From: Ignavibacteria bacterium | GTDB lineage: Bacteria > Bacteroidota > Ignavibacteria > Tepidaquicellales > OLB5 | Assembly (NCBI GenBank): GCA_017303675.1 | Contig: JAFLBX010000001.1 | Location: 693,970 to 757,969, forward strand | Reading direction: 5' to 3' | Length of the DNA: 64,000 nucleotides | Part shown: piece after piece, positions 32,094-40,902 of the stretch | Numbering within the stretch: position 1 is the stretch's first letter | Layout of the letters: each line of letters begins with the position of its first letter | Position numbers and translations under genes: made by a program | The notes under the pieces: generated by a model | Seen by the model: only the letters and a program-made list of their open reading frames with translations | Told to the model about the DNA's origin: nothing | The model's database searches: none

Positions 32094-33542
32094 TTACTTT
32101 TTCATCAATTGCTCAATTTTCTCCAGCAGCCATTGTCTTTCGTTTATATTAAATGTATTGGAAATTTCAGATTGTATCTTACTTAACGCTTCTTTATTGC
32201 CTGAAAACTTCAGCAGAGAGTTATAATATTTCAGAAAATTAGAATTTCTTTCTCTTTGCGCCATTGGAAGTAAATTATCCCTTGAAAGGAATTTCCGGTA
32301 AGTATCGGCAACATCCAAAGCCTCTACGAAGCGCTCCATTTCGAAATATATCATTAGAGTCAGGTTCTTAATATTTGTTTTGTGCGAAGCGTTGTTTAAC
32401 GATGTTATTTTGCTCAGGCTCATCAGGGCTTCCTCATGCCTGCCGAAGGCCAGGCTGAGCCTTGCGCGCGAAATGCATCCGGGATTTATTTTATATTCCG
32501 GATTTAGCTGCGGCTCATATTTCTTTATAAAATTTTCGCACCAAACAAGCTCCTTCATCTGGATAGCCACAACAACTATGTTAATAAAAAGCTGCTCATC
32601 AAAGTAACCCCCTTTTTCTGAGGAACTGTATAGATTATTTTCTAAAATAATTTTATGCAGTTCAAATCTTTCCTTCATATAATCAGCGCTGCCTTTATAA
32701 AACTGATCGATTGCAAACGCTGAGAGCGCTGACATGGCATTAAAACGGTCTATCCATACAATCTTTTCCATTTCGTCAACAAGCAGCTCCTTTGTTTTCA
32801 GGTAATATTCAGGCTTGCCTTCCTTCAGCATAAGAGCTTTATTAAATACCAGGCTGAGAAGCGTTGAATTGTATTTTTCGTAGTTTTCCTTCAGATACTC
32901 AAATAATATATCCATAAACTCAAATTCGTATTCAAAATTTACGATCTTTTTCTGTGTGTCAACAAGGCTGAACTCTTTTAAGATCTTAATGAAAAAGAAT
33001 GTTAATATTGACCTGTATTTTGTGTAAGCTTCCTGTTCGGGCAGGTCTTTGTAGTTAAGGAATCTCTGGTTACTAAGCCAGTGGGCTTCCCTGAAAGACT
33101 GCATATTATACTTGCTCAGAAAAAAGTTTTCGTTCTTATATTTTACCTTTTCAAGATTACCTTCTGCCGCTTTTAACTTCCTTAAAAAAGGTCCCTCGAT
33201 GTTTCTTTCTTCAAGCTCTCTTAATATCCGTGTTTCTTCTCCCAGCGGTTCTTTGCGGTACTGGATGTATCCTAAGTAATCTTCTGCAAGATGTGTGAGG
33301 TTAAAAATTAATGTTTTCACGAAACTTTCGTTATATTTTGCCCCGGGAAAAAGCTTTTTGAACATTGACTCTTTATTCAGCAATTCATCTTCAAAATCAG
33401 GAAAGCTCAATGCCAGGTAATCATACAGCCTGGTAACAGATTCATTTTTATTAAAGAAGGGTGAGCGGACATAATCACCGAATTCCCTGAACTCCTGTGA
33501 AGATAAACTGCCAACAATTTGCAATAAGCTGCTCTTTAACAT
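32094..33542 (-). CDS. Member 2 of the four-copy unrecognised family (SPxFN / PGxKYN family)
   Basis: 482 residues. N-terminus LLQIVGSLSSQEFREFGDYV followed by RSPFFNKNESVTRLYDYL, then KLFPGAKYNESFVKTLIFNLTHLAEDYL; C-terminus ERQWLLEKIEQLMKK. It shares the SP-Y/F-FN, F/Y-PG-x-KYN and C-terminal W-L-x-x-K marks with the copies at 23887, 35860 and 37365 but differs widely in between, so the duplication is old. No signal peptide. Stand-alone on the minus strand, separated from the other copies by an unrelated secreted-protein gene. Confidence 0.8.
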   Translation of the reverse strand: MLKSSLLQIVGSLSSQEFREFGDYVRSPFFNKNESVTRLYDYLALSFPDFEDELLNKESMFKKLFPGAKYNESFVKTLIFNLTHLAEDYLGYIQYRKEPLGEETRILRELEERNIEGPFLRKLKAAEGNLEKVKYKNENFFLSKYNMQSFREAHWLSNQRFLNYKDLPEQEAYTKYRSILTFFFIKILKEFSLVDTQKKIVNFEYEFEFMDILFEYLKENYEKYNSTLLSLVFNKALMLKEGKPEYYLKTKELLVDEMEKIVWIDRFNAMSALSAFAIDQFYKGSADYMKERFELHKIILENNLYSSSEKGGYFDEQLFINIVVVAIQMKELVWCENFIKKYEPQLNPEYKINPGCISRARLSLAFGRHEEALMSLSKITSLNNASHKTNIKNLTLMIYFEMERFVEALDVADTYRKFLSRDNLLPMAQRERNSNFLKYYNSLLKFSGNKEALSKIQSEISNTFNINERQWLLEKIEQLMKK

Positions 33543-33783
33543 TCAATTTTTCTTTTATTTTGGGGATAAATTAATGTTTTTTTCAGACATTCTAAAGAAT
33601 TGAATTTATCCCATACCTAAGGTGCAAAACTTCGTTCAAAAAGTTTCCGCAGAAGAAGTGTATTAAACCAGCCGCAATTTTGTTTCCATATAAATTTATT
33701 GATTTCCGCATTATTTAAACAAATTCAGATTTGAGCCTGCATTTTACCGTATTCAGCGGGTTCATATTCATTCATTTAGTTTC

Positions 33784-33815
33784 TTTGCCGGGGCGTGTAT
33801 TTGAGTATATTTTTG
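33784..33815 (+). promoter_or_regulatory. Bacteroidota-type promoter TTTG-N20-TATTTTTG
   Basis: TTTG at 33784-33787 and TATTTTTG at 33808-33815 are 20 bp apart. Start expected near 33820, giving a short leader for the FN3 gene at 33842 and its downstream T9SS gene. The rest of the gap 33543-33783 shows nothing recognisable. Confidence 0.7.
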
Positions 33816-33841
33816 TAAGAAAGAATTAAACGAGGTGCAAA

Positions 33842-34111
33842 TTGAAAATTGAAAAATTCTACGCTACGCATGGAGATACCGAAGGAGATATTGATCTTCA
33901 ATGGGAGCCATCAAAGGATTCTAAATATTATGTACTGGAAATGTGTATGAAAAAAAACGGAAATCCCGGTTGGAAAACCATAGACATGGTTTCAAGATCA
34001 AGCTATAAAGTTACCGGTTTAAAGAAGAATGTCACTTATAGCTTCCGGGTTGCAAGTGTTACTTCAAAAGGGCAGGGCAAATGGAGCAGTGAAATATCAA
34101 AAAGAATATAA
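33842..34111 (+). CDS. Single fibronectin type III domain protein
   Basis: 89 residues from a TTG preceded by GAGGTG. The whole protein is one FN3 domain: DIDLQWEPSKDSKYYVLEMCMK, WKTIDMVSRSSYKVTGLKKNVTYSFRVASVTSKGQGKWSSEI. No signal peptide is visible, so it is either cytosolic or exported in an unknown way; FN3 domains usually bind proteins or sugars. It lies 37 bp upstream of the SBBP T9SS cargo gene on the same strand and probably shares its transcript. Confidence 0.82.
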   Translation: MKIEKFYATHGDTEGDIDLQWEPSKDSKYYVLEMCMKKNGNPGWKTIDMVSRSSYKVTGLKKNVTYSFRVASVTSKGQGKWSSEISKRI

Positions 34112-34148
34112 AAATTTTAACTAATTAAATAATTAAACAAATCTAAAA

Positions 34149-35798
34149 ATGAAAACAAATTTATTCACGCTATTTTTAATTGTAATTGTAATACTGATGT
34201 TTAATGCCGGGGTTTCAAGTGCACAGGTTGGTGAAATATGGACTCAAAGATATAATGGACCTGCGGACAGTACGGAATTTTTAAGTGCGATGACAGTTGA
34301 CCTGGAAGGAAATGTATATGTTACGGGCAGCAGCATTGGCAGCAGCGGAGCTTATTATGATATTGTTACTATCAAATATAATAATAACGGTTCTGTTCAG
34401 TGGCTGCAAAGATATAACGGACCTGCGGACAGTACGGATATAGGAAATTCAATAATTGTCGATGGTTCCGGAAATGTTTACATAACGGGAGAAAGTTATG
34501 GAGTCGGAACAAAAAGCGATATAATAACCATCAAATACAACTCTTCGGGTGTACAGCAGTGGCTGCAAAGATTTAATGGACCGGAAAATATGCAGGATGA
34601 GGGAAGACAAATACTCCTTGATGCTTCGGGTAACCTGTTTGTAAGAGGTGTTACATTAACCGGCGCAACCAGTTATGACTATATTGTTCTGAAATATAAT
34701 TCGTCCGGAATGCAGCAATGGATGAAAACTTATAACGGTACAGGAAGCTCGTCTGACTCACCTTCTGACTTAAAGATCGATGCTTCGGGTAATGTATATA
34801 TCACGGGTTACAGCACAGGTGTTGGTACCGGATATGACTGGTTAACAATTAAATATGACCCAACCGGCACCCAGCTATGGGAAAAAAGGTTTAACGGACC
34901 CGGAAATTCAACGGATGTAGCAAATTCACTTGCTGTAGATGCCTCCGGAAACATTTACGTAACAGGTTTCACCGGCGGTAACGGAACAGGAAATGACATT
35001 ACAACAATAAAATATAACTCTTCAGGAATTCAGCAGTGGATACAAACTTATAACGGACCCGGAAATGCAAATGACAATGCAAGATCTTTGGTTCTTGATG
35101 CGGACGGAAATGTATATATCACAGGTTACAGCGCAGGCGTTTCCTCAGGGTCAGACTATACGACAATAAAATATAACTCTTCAGGCGCTCAGCAATGGCT
35201 CGTAACTTATAACGGACCCGGAAACGCCGGTGAAGATGCATTTTCTTTGGTTCTTGATGCTGCCGGAAATATTTACATCACAGGCTCAAGCGTTGGCAGC
35301 GGTACAGATTATGACTATGCGACAGTAAAATATAATCAATCGGGTGTTCAGCAGTGGGTGCAAAGATATAACGGAACCGGAAATTCATATGACGAATCAA
35401 GACCTTTGGCAATTGATACTTCCGGAAACGTGTATGTTGCCGGAACCAGCCGGGGCAGCAATACCGCCAGAGATTACGCAACGATAAAATATTCACAGAC
35501 AATTGGCATTCAAAATATCAGCAGCGAAATACCCAAAGGTTTCTCGCTTTCACAGAATTATCCTAACCCGTTCAACCCGGTCACCAATATCCGTTTGAAT
35601 ATTGCTAAATCCGGGTTCGTTTTGATGAAAGTATATGATATCACAGGAAAAGAGGTTGCTGTACTGGTAAATGAAGATCTTTCAGCGGGTGTTTATAATG
35701 TGGATTTCGATGCTTCCATGCTTTCATCAGGCACATATTTTTACAGCATGGAAACAGCCGGTTTCCGCGATGTTAAAAAGATGGTGGTTGTAAAGTAA
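34149..35798 (+). CDS. T9SS-secreted SBBP beta-propeller protein 1
   Basis: 549 residues. Signal peptide about 1-25 (FNAGVSSAQ). About eight repeats of roughly 53 residues of the form (D)xxGNVYITGxSxGxGTxxDxxTIKYNSSGxQQWxxxYNGPGN, i.e. SBBP (seven-bladed beta-propeller) repeats. A T9SS sorting domain covers the last 80 residues (GFSLSQNYPNPFNPVTNIRL, VYDITGKEVAVLVNEDL, SSGTYFYSMETAGFRDVKKM). Predicted extracellular, binding role likely. Paralogues at 39168 and 43204 share the plan. Confidence 0.9.
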   Translation: MKTNLFTLFLIVIVILMFNAGVSSAQVGEIWTQRYNGPADSTEFLSAMTVDLEGNVYVTGSSIGSSGAYYDIVTIKYNNNGSVQWLQRYNGPADSTDIGNSIIVDGSGNVYITGESYGVGTKSDIITIKYNSSGVQQWLQRFNGPENMQDEGRQILLDASGNLFVRGVTLTGATSYDYIVLKYNSSGMQQWMKTYNGTGSSSDSPSDLKIDASGNVYITGYSTGVGTGYDWLTIKYDPTGTQLWEKRFNGPGNSTDVANSLAVDASGNIYVTGFTGGNGTGNDITTIKYNSSGIQQWIQTYNGPGNANDNARSLVLDADGNVYITGYSAGVSSGSDYTTIKYNSSGAQQWLVTYNGPGNAGEDAFSLVLDAAGNIYITGSSVGSGTDYDYATVKYNQSGVQQWVQRYNGTGNSYDESRPLAIDTSGNVYVAGTSRGSNTARDYATIKYSQTIGIQNISSEIPKGFSLSQNYPNPFNPVTNIRLNIAKSGFVLMKVYDITGKEVAVLVNEDLSAGVYNVDFDASMLSSGTYFYSMETAGFRDVKKMVVVK

Positions 35799-35829
35799 CA
35801 CAGAAACAATCAGTTTTGTAACGTTCTTT

Positions 35830-35857
35830 ATCCCTCCTTCGTCAACGAAGGAGGGAT
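35830..35857. terminator. Bidirectional terminator hairpin between convergent genes
   Basis: ATCCCTCCTTCGT, CA loop, ACGAAGGAGGGAT: a 13-bp perfect stem directly between the ends of the T9SS gene (plus) and family member 3 (minus). T-runs are short (CTTTAAT on plus, AAAG on the other side), so efficiency is uncertain. Confidence 0.7.
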
Positions 35858-35859
35858 CT

Positions 35860-37344
35860 TTAATTTACGAGTTCTTTCAGCTCTGCTGTTTTTCTCATGA
35901 ACCAGTCTTTACGTGCTGCAAGATACATCTTTGCAGATTTTTCCAGCTCTATAATATCATTAAGTGAATACTTTTCCGGGTTAGCTTTGATTTTAAACAG
36001 CTTTTCAAGCACCATAACACGTGAAGTTAAATGCAGTTTCATCTGTTCGTTAAATTCTGCCGCATCCTTCATAAAGTGTTTCATGGAGTCTATGGCAGAG
36101 AGTCCCTGCTCAACATACCCCAGGTTATAGTATGCAACCAGCGCCACCATTTTTACCGAATATTTCGCCTGGTAATCAGAAAACTCAACATCACGGATAT
36201 ATTCAAGTACTTTTTCGTTATTTCCTTTTGCTTCTTCAATAATCGCCATTGAGTATGCAAAGGAACTTTTCCTTTTACTCTCTTCTATATCCGGCAGGTG
36301 CTTATTTATAACTTCTATCGCGAACTCAAGGTCTCCCATAATTACAAATACTTCAATGATATTCCTGAAAACACCTGCCTGCAGCGGCGCCAGGCCTTCT
36401 GTGTTGAACTTAACATTGGCAAGCTGCGTTTTCCTGATAAAAGCCAGCTCTTTTAAATTTTCTTCTGAGCTTGAAATAACATAATTGTTAAGTATAAAAT
36501 CAAAAAGCGCCGATGTAAGGAACCATTTTTCAGAATTGGAATAGTTGCCTATACCGCTGATGATAAAATCCTTAAGCTCCCTGTAATTCTCATAATTTTG
36601 AGGTTCCCTATAAAGCTTCATCAGCCTTATCTGCAGGCTGATATAATTATAATGTTCCGCCTGGAGCCCTTTAATTTCCTTCAGGAAATTTTCGAAATTA
36701 AAATTCCTGTAAAACGCTTCTGTAACATTTATTTCGGGTATATAGTTAAGCTGGTTCTGCAGGTATTCCATGCCCGCAATATCTTTTTTTATCGTAGCAA
36801 TCATATCGCATGTGCTGAAAATACTCATCGGATACAATGTAACTGAGGCCCCGGTATATTTGCTTTTTATTGTATAGTGTTTGTGAAGGGTTTCAAGCAG
36901 CCTGCCGCGGTTGCGGTAATACCCTGTGCTTAAAACAGAATATTCCGTTTTCTCTTCAAGCTTATTATATTCTGAAAGAAAAAGCTTTTCGAGTGAGTGT
37001 TTATTATAGTTCTTAAGCCTGTTCAGCGCATCTTCAAATTCCCTGCCGGGCTCACCTTCCACGGGATTCACAGCAAGGAATTTTTCGCACAGCCTGAAAA
37101 GCTCGCTGAGCAGGTTTTTCATAATGCCGTAATTGTATTTTTTGCCGGGATAGATCCGCTTAAACAGATCTTCTTCATGCAGCGGTTTTCCGGATTTTTT
37201 CTGCAGGTACATTCGAAGCAGCTTAAAGAGCTTAACCACAGCCTTGTTCGAATTATAATACGGCGACTCAACAAACAGCTCAAAAGATTTAAGCTCAGCC
37301 GGTGAAAGTGCTTTTATAACTTCGAATGATTTATTTTTTAACAT
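35860..37344 (-). CDS. Member 3 of the four-copy unrecognised family (SPxFN / PGxKYN family)
   Basis: 494 residues. N-terminus VIKALSPAELKSFELFVESP, YYNSNKAVVKLFKLLR, then RIYPGKKYNYGIMKNLLSELFRLCEKFL; C-terminus RKDWFMRKTAELKELVN. Nearest to member 4: both have KYNYGIMKNLxSELF and a similar length. It lies directly downstream of member 4 on the same strand with a 20-bp gap, so these two are a tandem duplication in one operon. All-helical, cytosolic, unknown function. The family's N-terminal motif may serve as a small conserved interaction surface; the middle part has drifted. Confidence 0.82.
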   Translation of the reverse strand: MLKNKSFEVIKALSPAELKSFELFVESPYYNSNKAVVKLFKLLRMYLQKKSGKPLHEEDLFKRIYPGKKYNYGIMKNLLSELFRLCEKFLAVNPVEGEPGREFEDALNRLKNYNKHSLEKLFLSEYNKLEEKTEYSVLSTGYYRNRGRLLETLHKHYTIKSKYTGASVTLYPMSIFSTCDMIATIKKDIAGMEYLQNQLNYIPEINVTEAFYRNFNFENFLKEIKGLQAEHYNYISLQIRLMKLYREPQNYENYRELKDFIISGIGNYSNSEKWFLTSALFDFILNNYVISSSEENLKELAFIRKTQLANVKFNTEGLAPLQAGVFRNIIEVFVIMGDLEFAIEVINKHLPDIEESKRKSSFAYSMAIIEEAKGNNEKVLEYIRDVEFSDYQAKYSVKMVALVAYYNLGYVEQGLSAIDSMKHFMKDAAEFNEQMKLHLTSRVMVLEKLFKIKANPEKYSLNDIIELEKSAKMYLAARKDWFMRKTAELKELVN

Positions 37345-37364
37345 AGTTTGTGCGCGGTTAAAAA

Positions 37365-38846
37365 TTAAAAATATTTCTGTTTAAGCTCTTCAAGCTTTTC
37401 AAGATACCACTCCTTTGGATTTATACCGGAAGATCTAACGAATTCGCTATGTTTATCAAGCTTTCGTACATCATATTTTTCAGGTGAGGAAGATATTTTA
37501 AACAACCCTGTATAAGCCCTGATGCTGTCGTTGAGCTTTTTCCTGAAATCAGGGTGCAGCTCCCCGGTATCGGCAACGAATTTTTTGAATGTATCGATCA
37601 TAGAAAATCCCTGTTCAAACAGTCCAAGCTCATAGCAGCACCTGAGGTACAGAAATTTAGTCCGGAGCTTTATATGAAAATCAGCCTGGTCCGTAAGGGC
37701 AAGCTCTTTAAGGCTTGATTCATAATCCTTTTCCGCAGCAAAAATATATGCCCTTGCAAGCCTGTAGGCTACATCCCTCACAGAAGGATCAACATCCTTT
37801 CTGAACTCTTCGGCAAACCATGATACATACCCGGTATCGCCAAGCCTGATGCCTGAAAGCACTGTATCAAGATACACGGCAAGGAAGATATATCCTGTAT
37901 CTTCGCTGTTCATTTTTACCAAAGAGAACATTTTTTTAAGAATATTGTATTTTTCTGCATAAAACTCCCTGCTTCCTTCAGAAGCTCTTTTTTCGGCATA
38001 TAAGAGAAGATAGTTGTTTATAAGGGTATCAAGCATTTTGTTTGAATACAAATCAGCATTACTGAATATCACATCACGCAGCCTGTAATATATTTCATCG
38101 TTATTGCTGCCTGAGAGAAGCTCTATCAGATTCAATCTTAACAGTATATCATCCTTATGTTTAACAGAAGAGTTTTTTATGAACTCTGAAAAATCCCTGA
38201 TATCAAGGCGCGCTATAAATTCCTCAAGAAGATCTGTTTGCGGCCTTTTATTGGCTGAGTGTTCCGCAGCATACCGCATTGCGTATTCATCAGTAAGTAT
38301 TGAAATGACGTGCGGAAAGATATGTTCAATAACCAAAAGTCCGTTCTGAACATATTCATTCAGACTGCTTCTGCTTCTGTGAAAATCCTTTTCGGCTTCA
38401 AAGATCCTGCTTAAGTTATAATAATAGCTGCCGCTGATCTTTGCGGCTTCGATCTTATTTTTTGTTTTAGCCAGGGTGTGCCTGAAGTGGTCATCAAGAC
38501 CTCTTTGCTCAAGCTCACCAAGCAGTACAAACTGCTGGTCTATTCCGTTTATTGTGTTATTGTTTAGATTGATCACAAGGAATTTTTCAGCCTGCTTAAA
38601 GAGCTCGCTCATAAGGTTCTTCATGATCCCGTAGTTATACTTTTTTCCTTTAAAGATCTTTCCGTACAGAATTTCTTCGGTTATTTCACCGGCTTTTTTA
38701 CCGGTTAATGTTTTTTTTATTTCATTAAAAAGCTTGACCAGGGTTTTATTTGAATTGAAAAATGGTGACTGCAGGTAGAGGTAAAACAGCTTCAGTTCAT
38801 GCTCATTAAAAGTTGAAATAACATCAACAGCTTTATTTTTTATCAT
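37365..38846 (-). CDS. Member 4 of the four-copy unrecognised family (SPxFN / PGxKYN family)
   Basis: 493 residues. N-terminus VISTFNEHELKLFYLYLQSP, FFNSNKTLVKLFNEIKK, then KIFKGKKYNYGIMKNLMSELFKQAEKFL (PG changed to KG here); C-terminus PKEWYLEKLEELKQKYF. First gene of the minus-strand pair with member 3. Divergent from the T9SS gene at 39168, with a 321-bp intergenic region that holds a promoter and a structured leader on the plus strand. Confidence 0.82.
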   Translation of the reverse strand: MIKNKAVDVISTFNEHELKLFYLYLQSPFFNSNKTLVKLFNEIKKTLTGKKAGEITEEILYGKIFKGKKYNYGIMKNLMSELFKQAEKFLVINLNNNTINGIDQQFVLLGELEQRGLDDHFRHTLAKTKNKIEAAKISGSYYYNLSRIFEAEKDFHRSRSSLNEYVQNGLLVIEHIFPHVISILTDEYAMRYAAEHSANKRPQTDLLEEFIARLDIRDFSEFIKNSSVKHKDDILLRLNLIELLSGSNNDEIYYRLRDVIFSNADLYSNKMLDTLINNYLLLYAEKRASEGSREFYAEKYNILKKMFSLVKMNSEDTGYIFLAVYLDTVLSGIRLGDTGYVSWFAEEFRKDVDPSVRDVAYRLARAYIFAAEKDYESSLKELALTDQADFHIKLRTKFLYLRCCYELGLFEQGFSMIDTFKKFVADTGELHPDFRKKLNDSIRAYTGLFKISSSPEKYDVRKLDKHSEFVRSSGINPKEWYLEKLEELKQKYF

Positions 38847-38953
38847 GATTTTTTATGAAAATTATCGCTTCAAAATACGCAAAATTTAAACAAATTTCAC
38901 GTTTTTTTAAGATTACCTGTTTTAGAGTTTTGTGAAAAACCGCATAAAAATTC

Positions 38954-38986
38954 TTTGAAACGGGGCAGCCTGACAGGCTAACTTTG
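38954..38986 (+). promoter_or_regulatory. Bacteroidota-type promoter TTTG-N21-TAACTTTG
   Basis: TTTG at 38954-38957 and TAACTTTG at 38979-38986, 21 bp apart. Transcription would start near 38992, giving a leader of about 175 bases before the ATG at 39168. Confidence 0.72.
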
Positions 38987-38999
38987 TATCAGTTAAAAA

Positions 39000-39120
39000 A
39001 TCCGGTGGGGACCGATGTTCGATCTGAACAGAATAATTCAATTTTAGGTAATTCTCCATCTCCAAATCCCACCGGAGATACGCTGAAAAAGGACCTGTCT
39101 GCAGAATAGCAGACGGGTCT
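39000..39120 (+). ncRNA. Candidate structured 5' leader or small RNA
   Basis: TCCGGTGGG (39001-39009) pairs with CCCACCGGA (39068-39076), closing a 58-base internal region. A second hairpin follows: GACCTGTCTGC (39092-39102), loop AGAATA, GCAGACGGGTC (39109-39119), an 11-pair stem with one T-G pair. Both lie between a clear promoter and the SBBP T9SS gene at 39168 (preceded by AAGGAG). I cannot match it to a known riboswitch class. Regulatory leader, processed small RNA or repeat remnant are all possible. Confidence 0.4.
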
Positions 39121-39167
39121 TAAAGGCGGTATAAAAAATTTTTATAAATTCTATTAAGGAGAGATAC

Positions 39168-40811
39168 ATGAAAAGTATAATAACAATAATTGCGATAATG
39201 ATCATCTGCTCGCCGCGTGACACAAGCTCACAGGTAAGCCAGCAGTGGGCAAAAAGATACAATTCAACCGGTACGGCTAATGATTACGCCAGGGCAATTA
39301 CTTTTGACGCAGCAGGAAATGTATACGTAACAGGCTCGGCAAACAATGATTACTTAACGATCAAATATTCGCCCTCTGGTGATACCCTGTGGAAAGCTGT
39401 ATACAGCGGACCCGCAAACGATAACGATACTCCGAAGGATATTTACGTTGATGCTGCCGGAAATGTTTACATAACCGGCTCCAGCTTCGGGAACAGCAGT
39501 GAAACTGATTATGCAACAATTAAATATGATGCAAACGGTAACCAGCTTTGGGTTCAGAGATATAACGGAACAAATAACGATAACGATGAGGCGGTAAGCG
39601 TGGCAGTTGATGGTTCGGGGAATGTATATGCCGGCGGCTGGTCATCAACGCTGAGCGGCAGTACTGATTTTGTGATCGTAAAATATTCACCCGCTGGTTC
39701 TCAATTATGGACAAGAACCTATAACGGAACATCAGGCGGGAATGAATTTATGAGTAAAATGATAATTGATGCTGCCGGAAATATCTATGCCGCAGGCAGA
39801 AGCAGGGGTGTATCCAATGATGATTTCCTTACGGTAAAATATAACAGCTCGGGAACGCTGCAATGGGCATCCAGGCTGGACGGTAACGGCAACGGAAATG
39901 ACGATGCGGTATCGCTGACAGTAGATAATTTGGGTAATGTTATTGTTACCGGTTACACTTTGGGCAACGGAACAGCAAAAGATTACACAACCGTAAAATA
40001 CAATAATGCAGGTGTTCAGCAGTGGATAAAGAACTATAACAGGATCTCAGCAAGCGAAGATGTACCGGTTGGAATAGTTAATGACCAGCAGGGAAATGTT
40101 TATATAACCGGTTACTGCACGGGGCTGAATACAACATCGCTTGATTATATGACAATTGCCTATAATTCCAACGGTACTCAGCTTTGGGCAAAAAGCTTCA
40201 ACAGCGGACTGGTTGGCGCTGATGATAAAGCTTCTTCAATTGATATCGACGGCTCTGGTAATATTTACGTAACGGGCAGCACAATAAGCAGCGGAAGTGA
40301 TTTTGATTTTGGTACGGTAAAATATTCACCGGCCGGAGAAGTACAGTGGACAATTTTATATGAGAACATTGTTGCCGTGGATGACAATGCAGTAATGGTG
40401 AAAGCAGATAATAACGGTAATGTATATGTAACGGGTTTATCATCGGGATTTTCAGGGGTTGATTTTATGACAGTAAAATACTCGCAGCCCATCGGTATAA
40501 CGCAGCTCGGCACTGAAGTGCCGGAAGGTTTTTCCCTGGGGCAGAACTACCCTAACCCGTTTAATCCGGTGACAAATATCAGGATTCAAATGCCAAACAG
40601 CGGATTAGTAAAGCTTACTGTATTTGATATTACGGGCAAAGAAACTGCGGTATTGATTAATGGAAATCTGAGTGCGGGAACATATAATATCGATTTTGAT
40701 GCATCACATCTTGCATCAGGAACATATTTTTACAGGATGGTTGTTGGTGACAACACCCACAAAGGGGAAAATGGTTTTACCGACGTAAAGAAAATGATTT
40801 TGGTGAAGTAG
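39168..40811 (+). CDS. T9SS-secreted SBBP beta-propeller protein 2
   Basis: 547 residues. Signal peptide about 1-22 (ICSPRDTSSQ), preceded by an AAGGAGAG Shine-Dalgarno. About eight SBBP repeats (AGNVYVTGSANNDYLTIKYSPSGDTLW and variants). T9SS sorting domain at the end (SLGQNYPNPFNPVTNIRIQM, VFDITGKETAVLINGNL, DVKKMILVK). In this copy the stretch corresponding to METAGF of its paralogues is replaced by VVGDNTHKGENGF, an insertion within the last strands of the sorting domain. Expressed from the promoter at 38954 with a structured leader. Confidence 0.9.
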   Translation: MKSIITIIAIMIICSPRDTSSQVSQQWAKRYNSTGTANDYARAITFDAAGNVYVTGSANNDYLTIKYSPSGDTLWKAVYSGPANDNDTPKDIYVDAAGNVYITGSSFGNSSETDYATIKYDANGNQLWVQRYNGTNNDNDEAVSVAVDGSGNVYAGGWSSTLSGSTDFVIVKYSPAGSQLWTRTYNGTSGGNEFMSKMIIDAAGNIYAAGRSRGVSNDDFLTVKYNSSGTLQWASRLDGNGNGNDDAVSLTVDNLGNVIVTGYTLGNGTAKDYTTVKYNNAGVQQWIKNYNRISASEDVPVGIVNDQQGNVYITGYCTGLNTTSLDYMTIAYNSNGTQLWAKSFNSGLVGADDKASSIDIDGSGNIYVTGSTISSGSDFDFGTVKYSPAGEVQWTILYENIVAVDDNAVMVKADNNGNVYVTGLSSGFSGVDFMTVKYSQPIGITQLGTEVPEGFSLGQNYPNPFNPVTNIRIQMPNSGLVKLTVFDITGKETAVLINGNLSAGTYNIDFDASHLASGTYFYRMVVGDNTHKGENGFTDVKKMILVK

Positions 40812-40902
40812 TGAAATGTCAAACGTGAAACGTGAGATGTGAGACAAATGAAATTTTAGAAAAATTAAACAATACAGGTCTGTACAAAAGGAGTAAACAA
40901 AA

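Noticed and set aside
39000-39120. Known riboswitch (c-di-GMP, SAM, THF, fluoride classes considered)
   Set aside because: None of the conserved core motifs I know for these classes could be found, so only a generic structured-leader call is made.
39044-39262. 72-codon minus-strand ORF over the structured leader
   Set aside because: Its start lies inside the SBBP gene's signal-peptide region and its sequence reflects the hairpins; treated as shadow.
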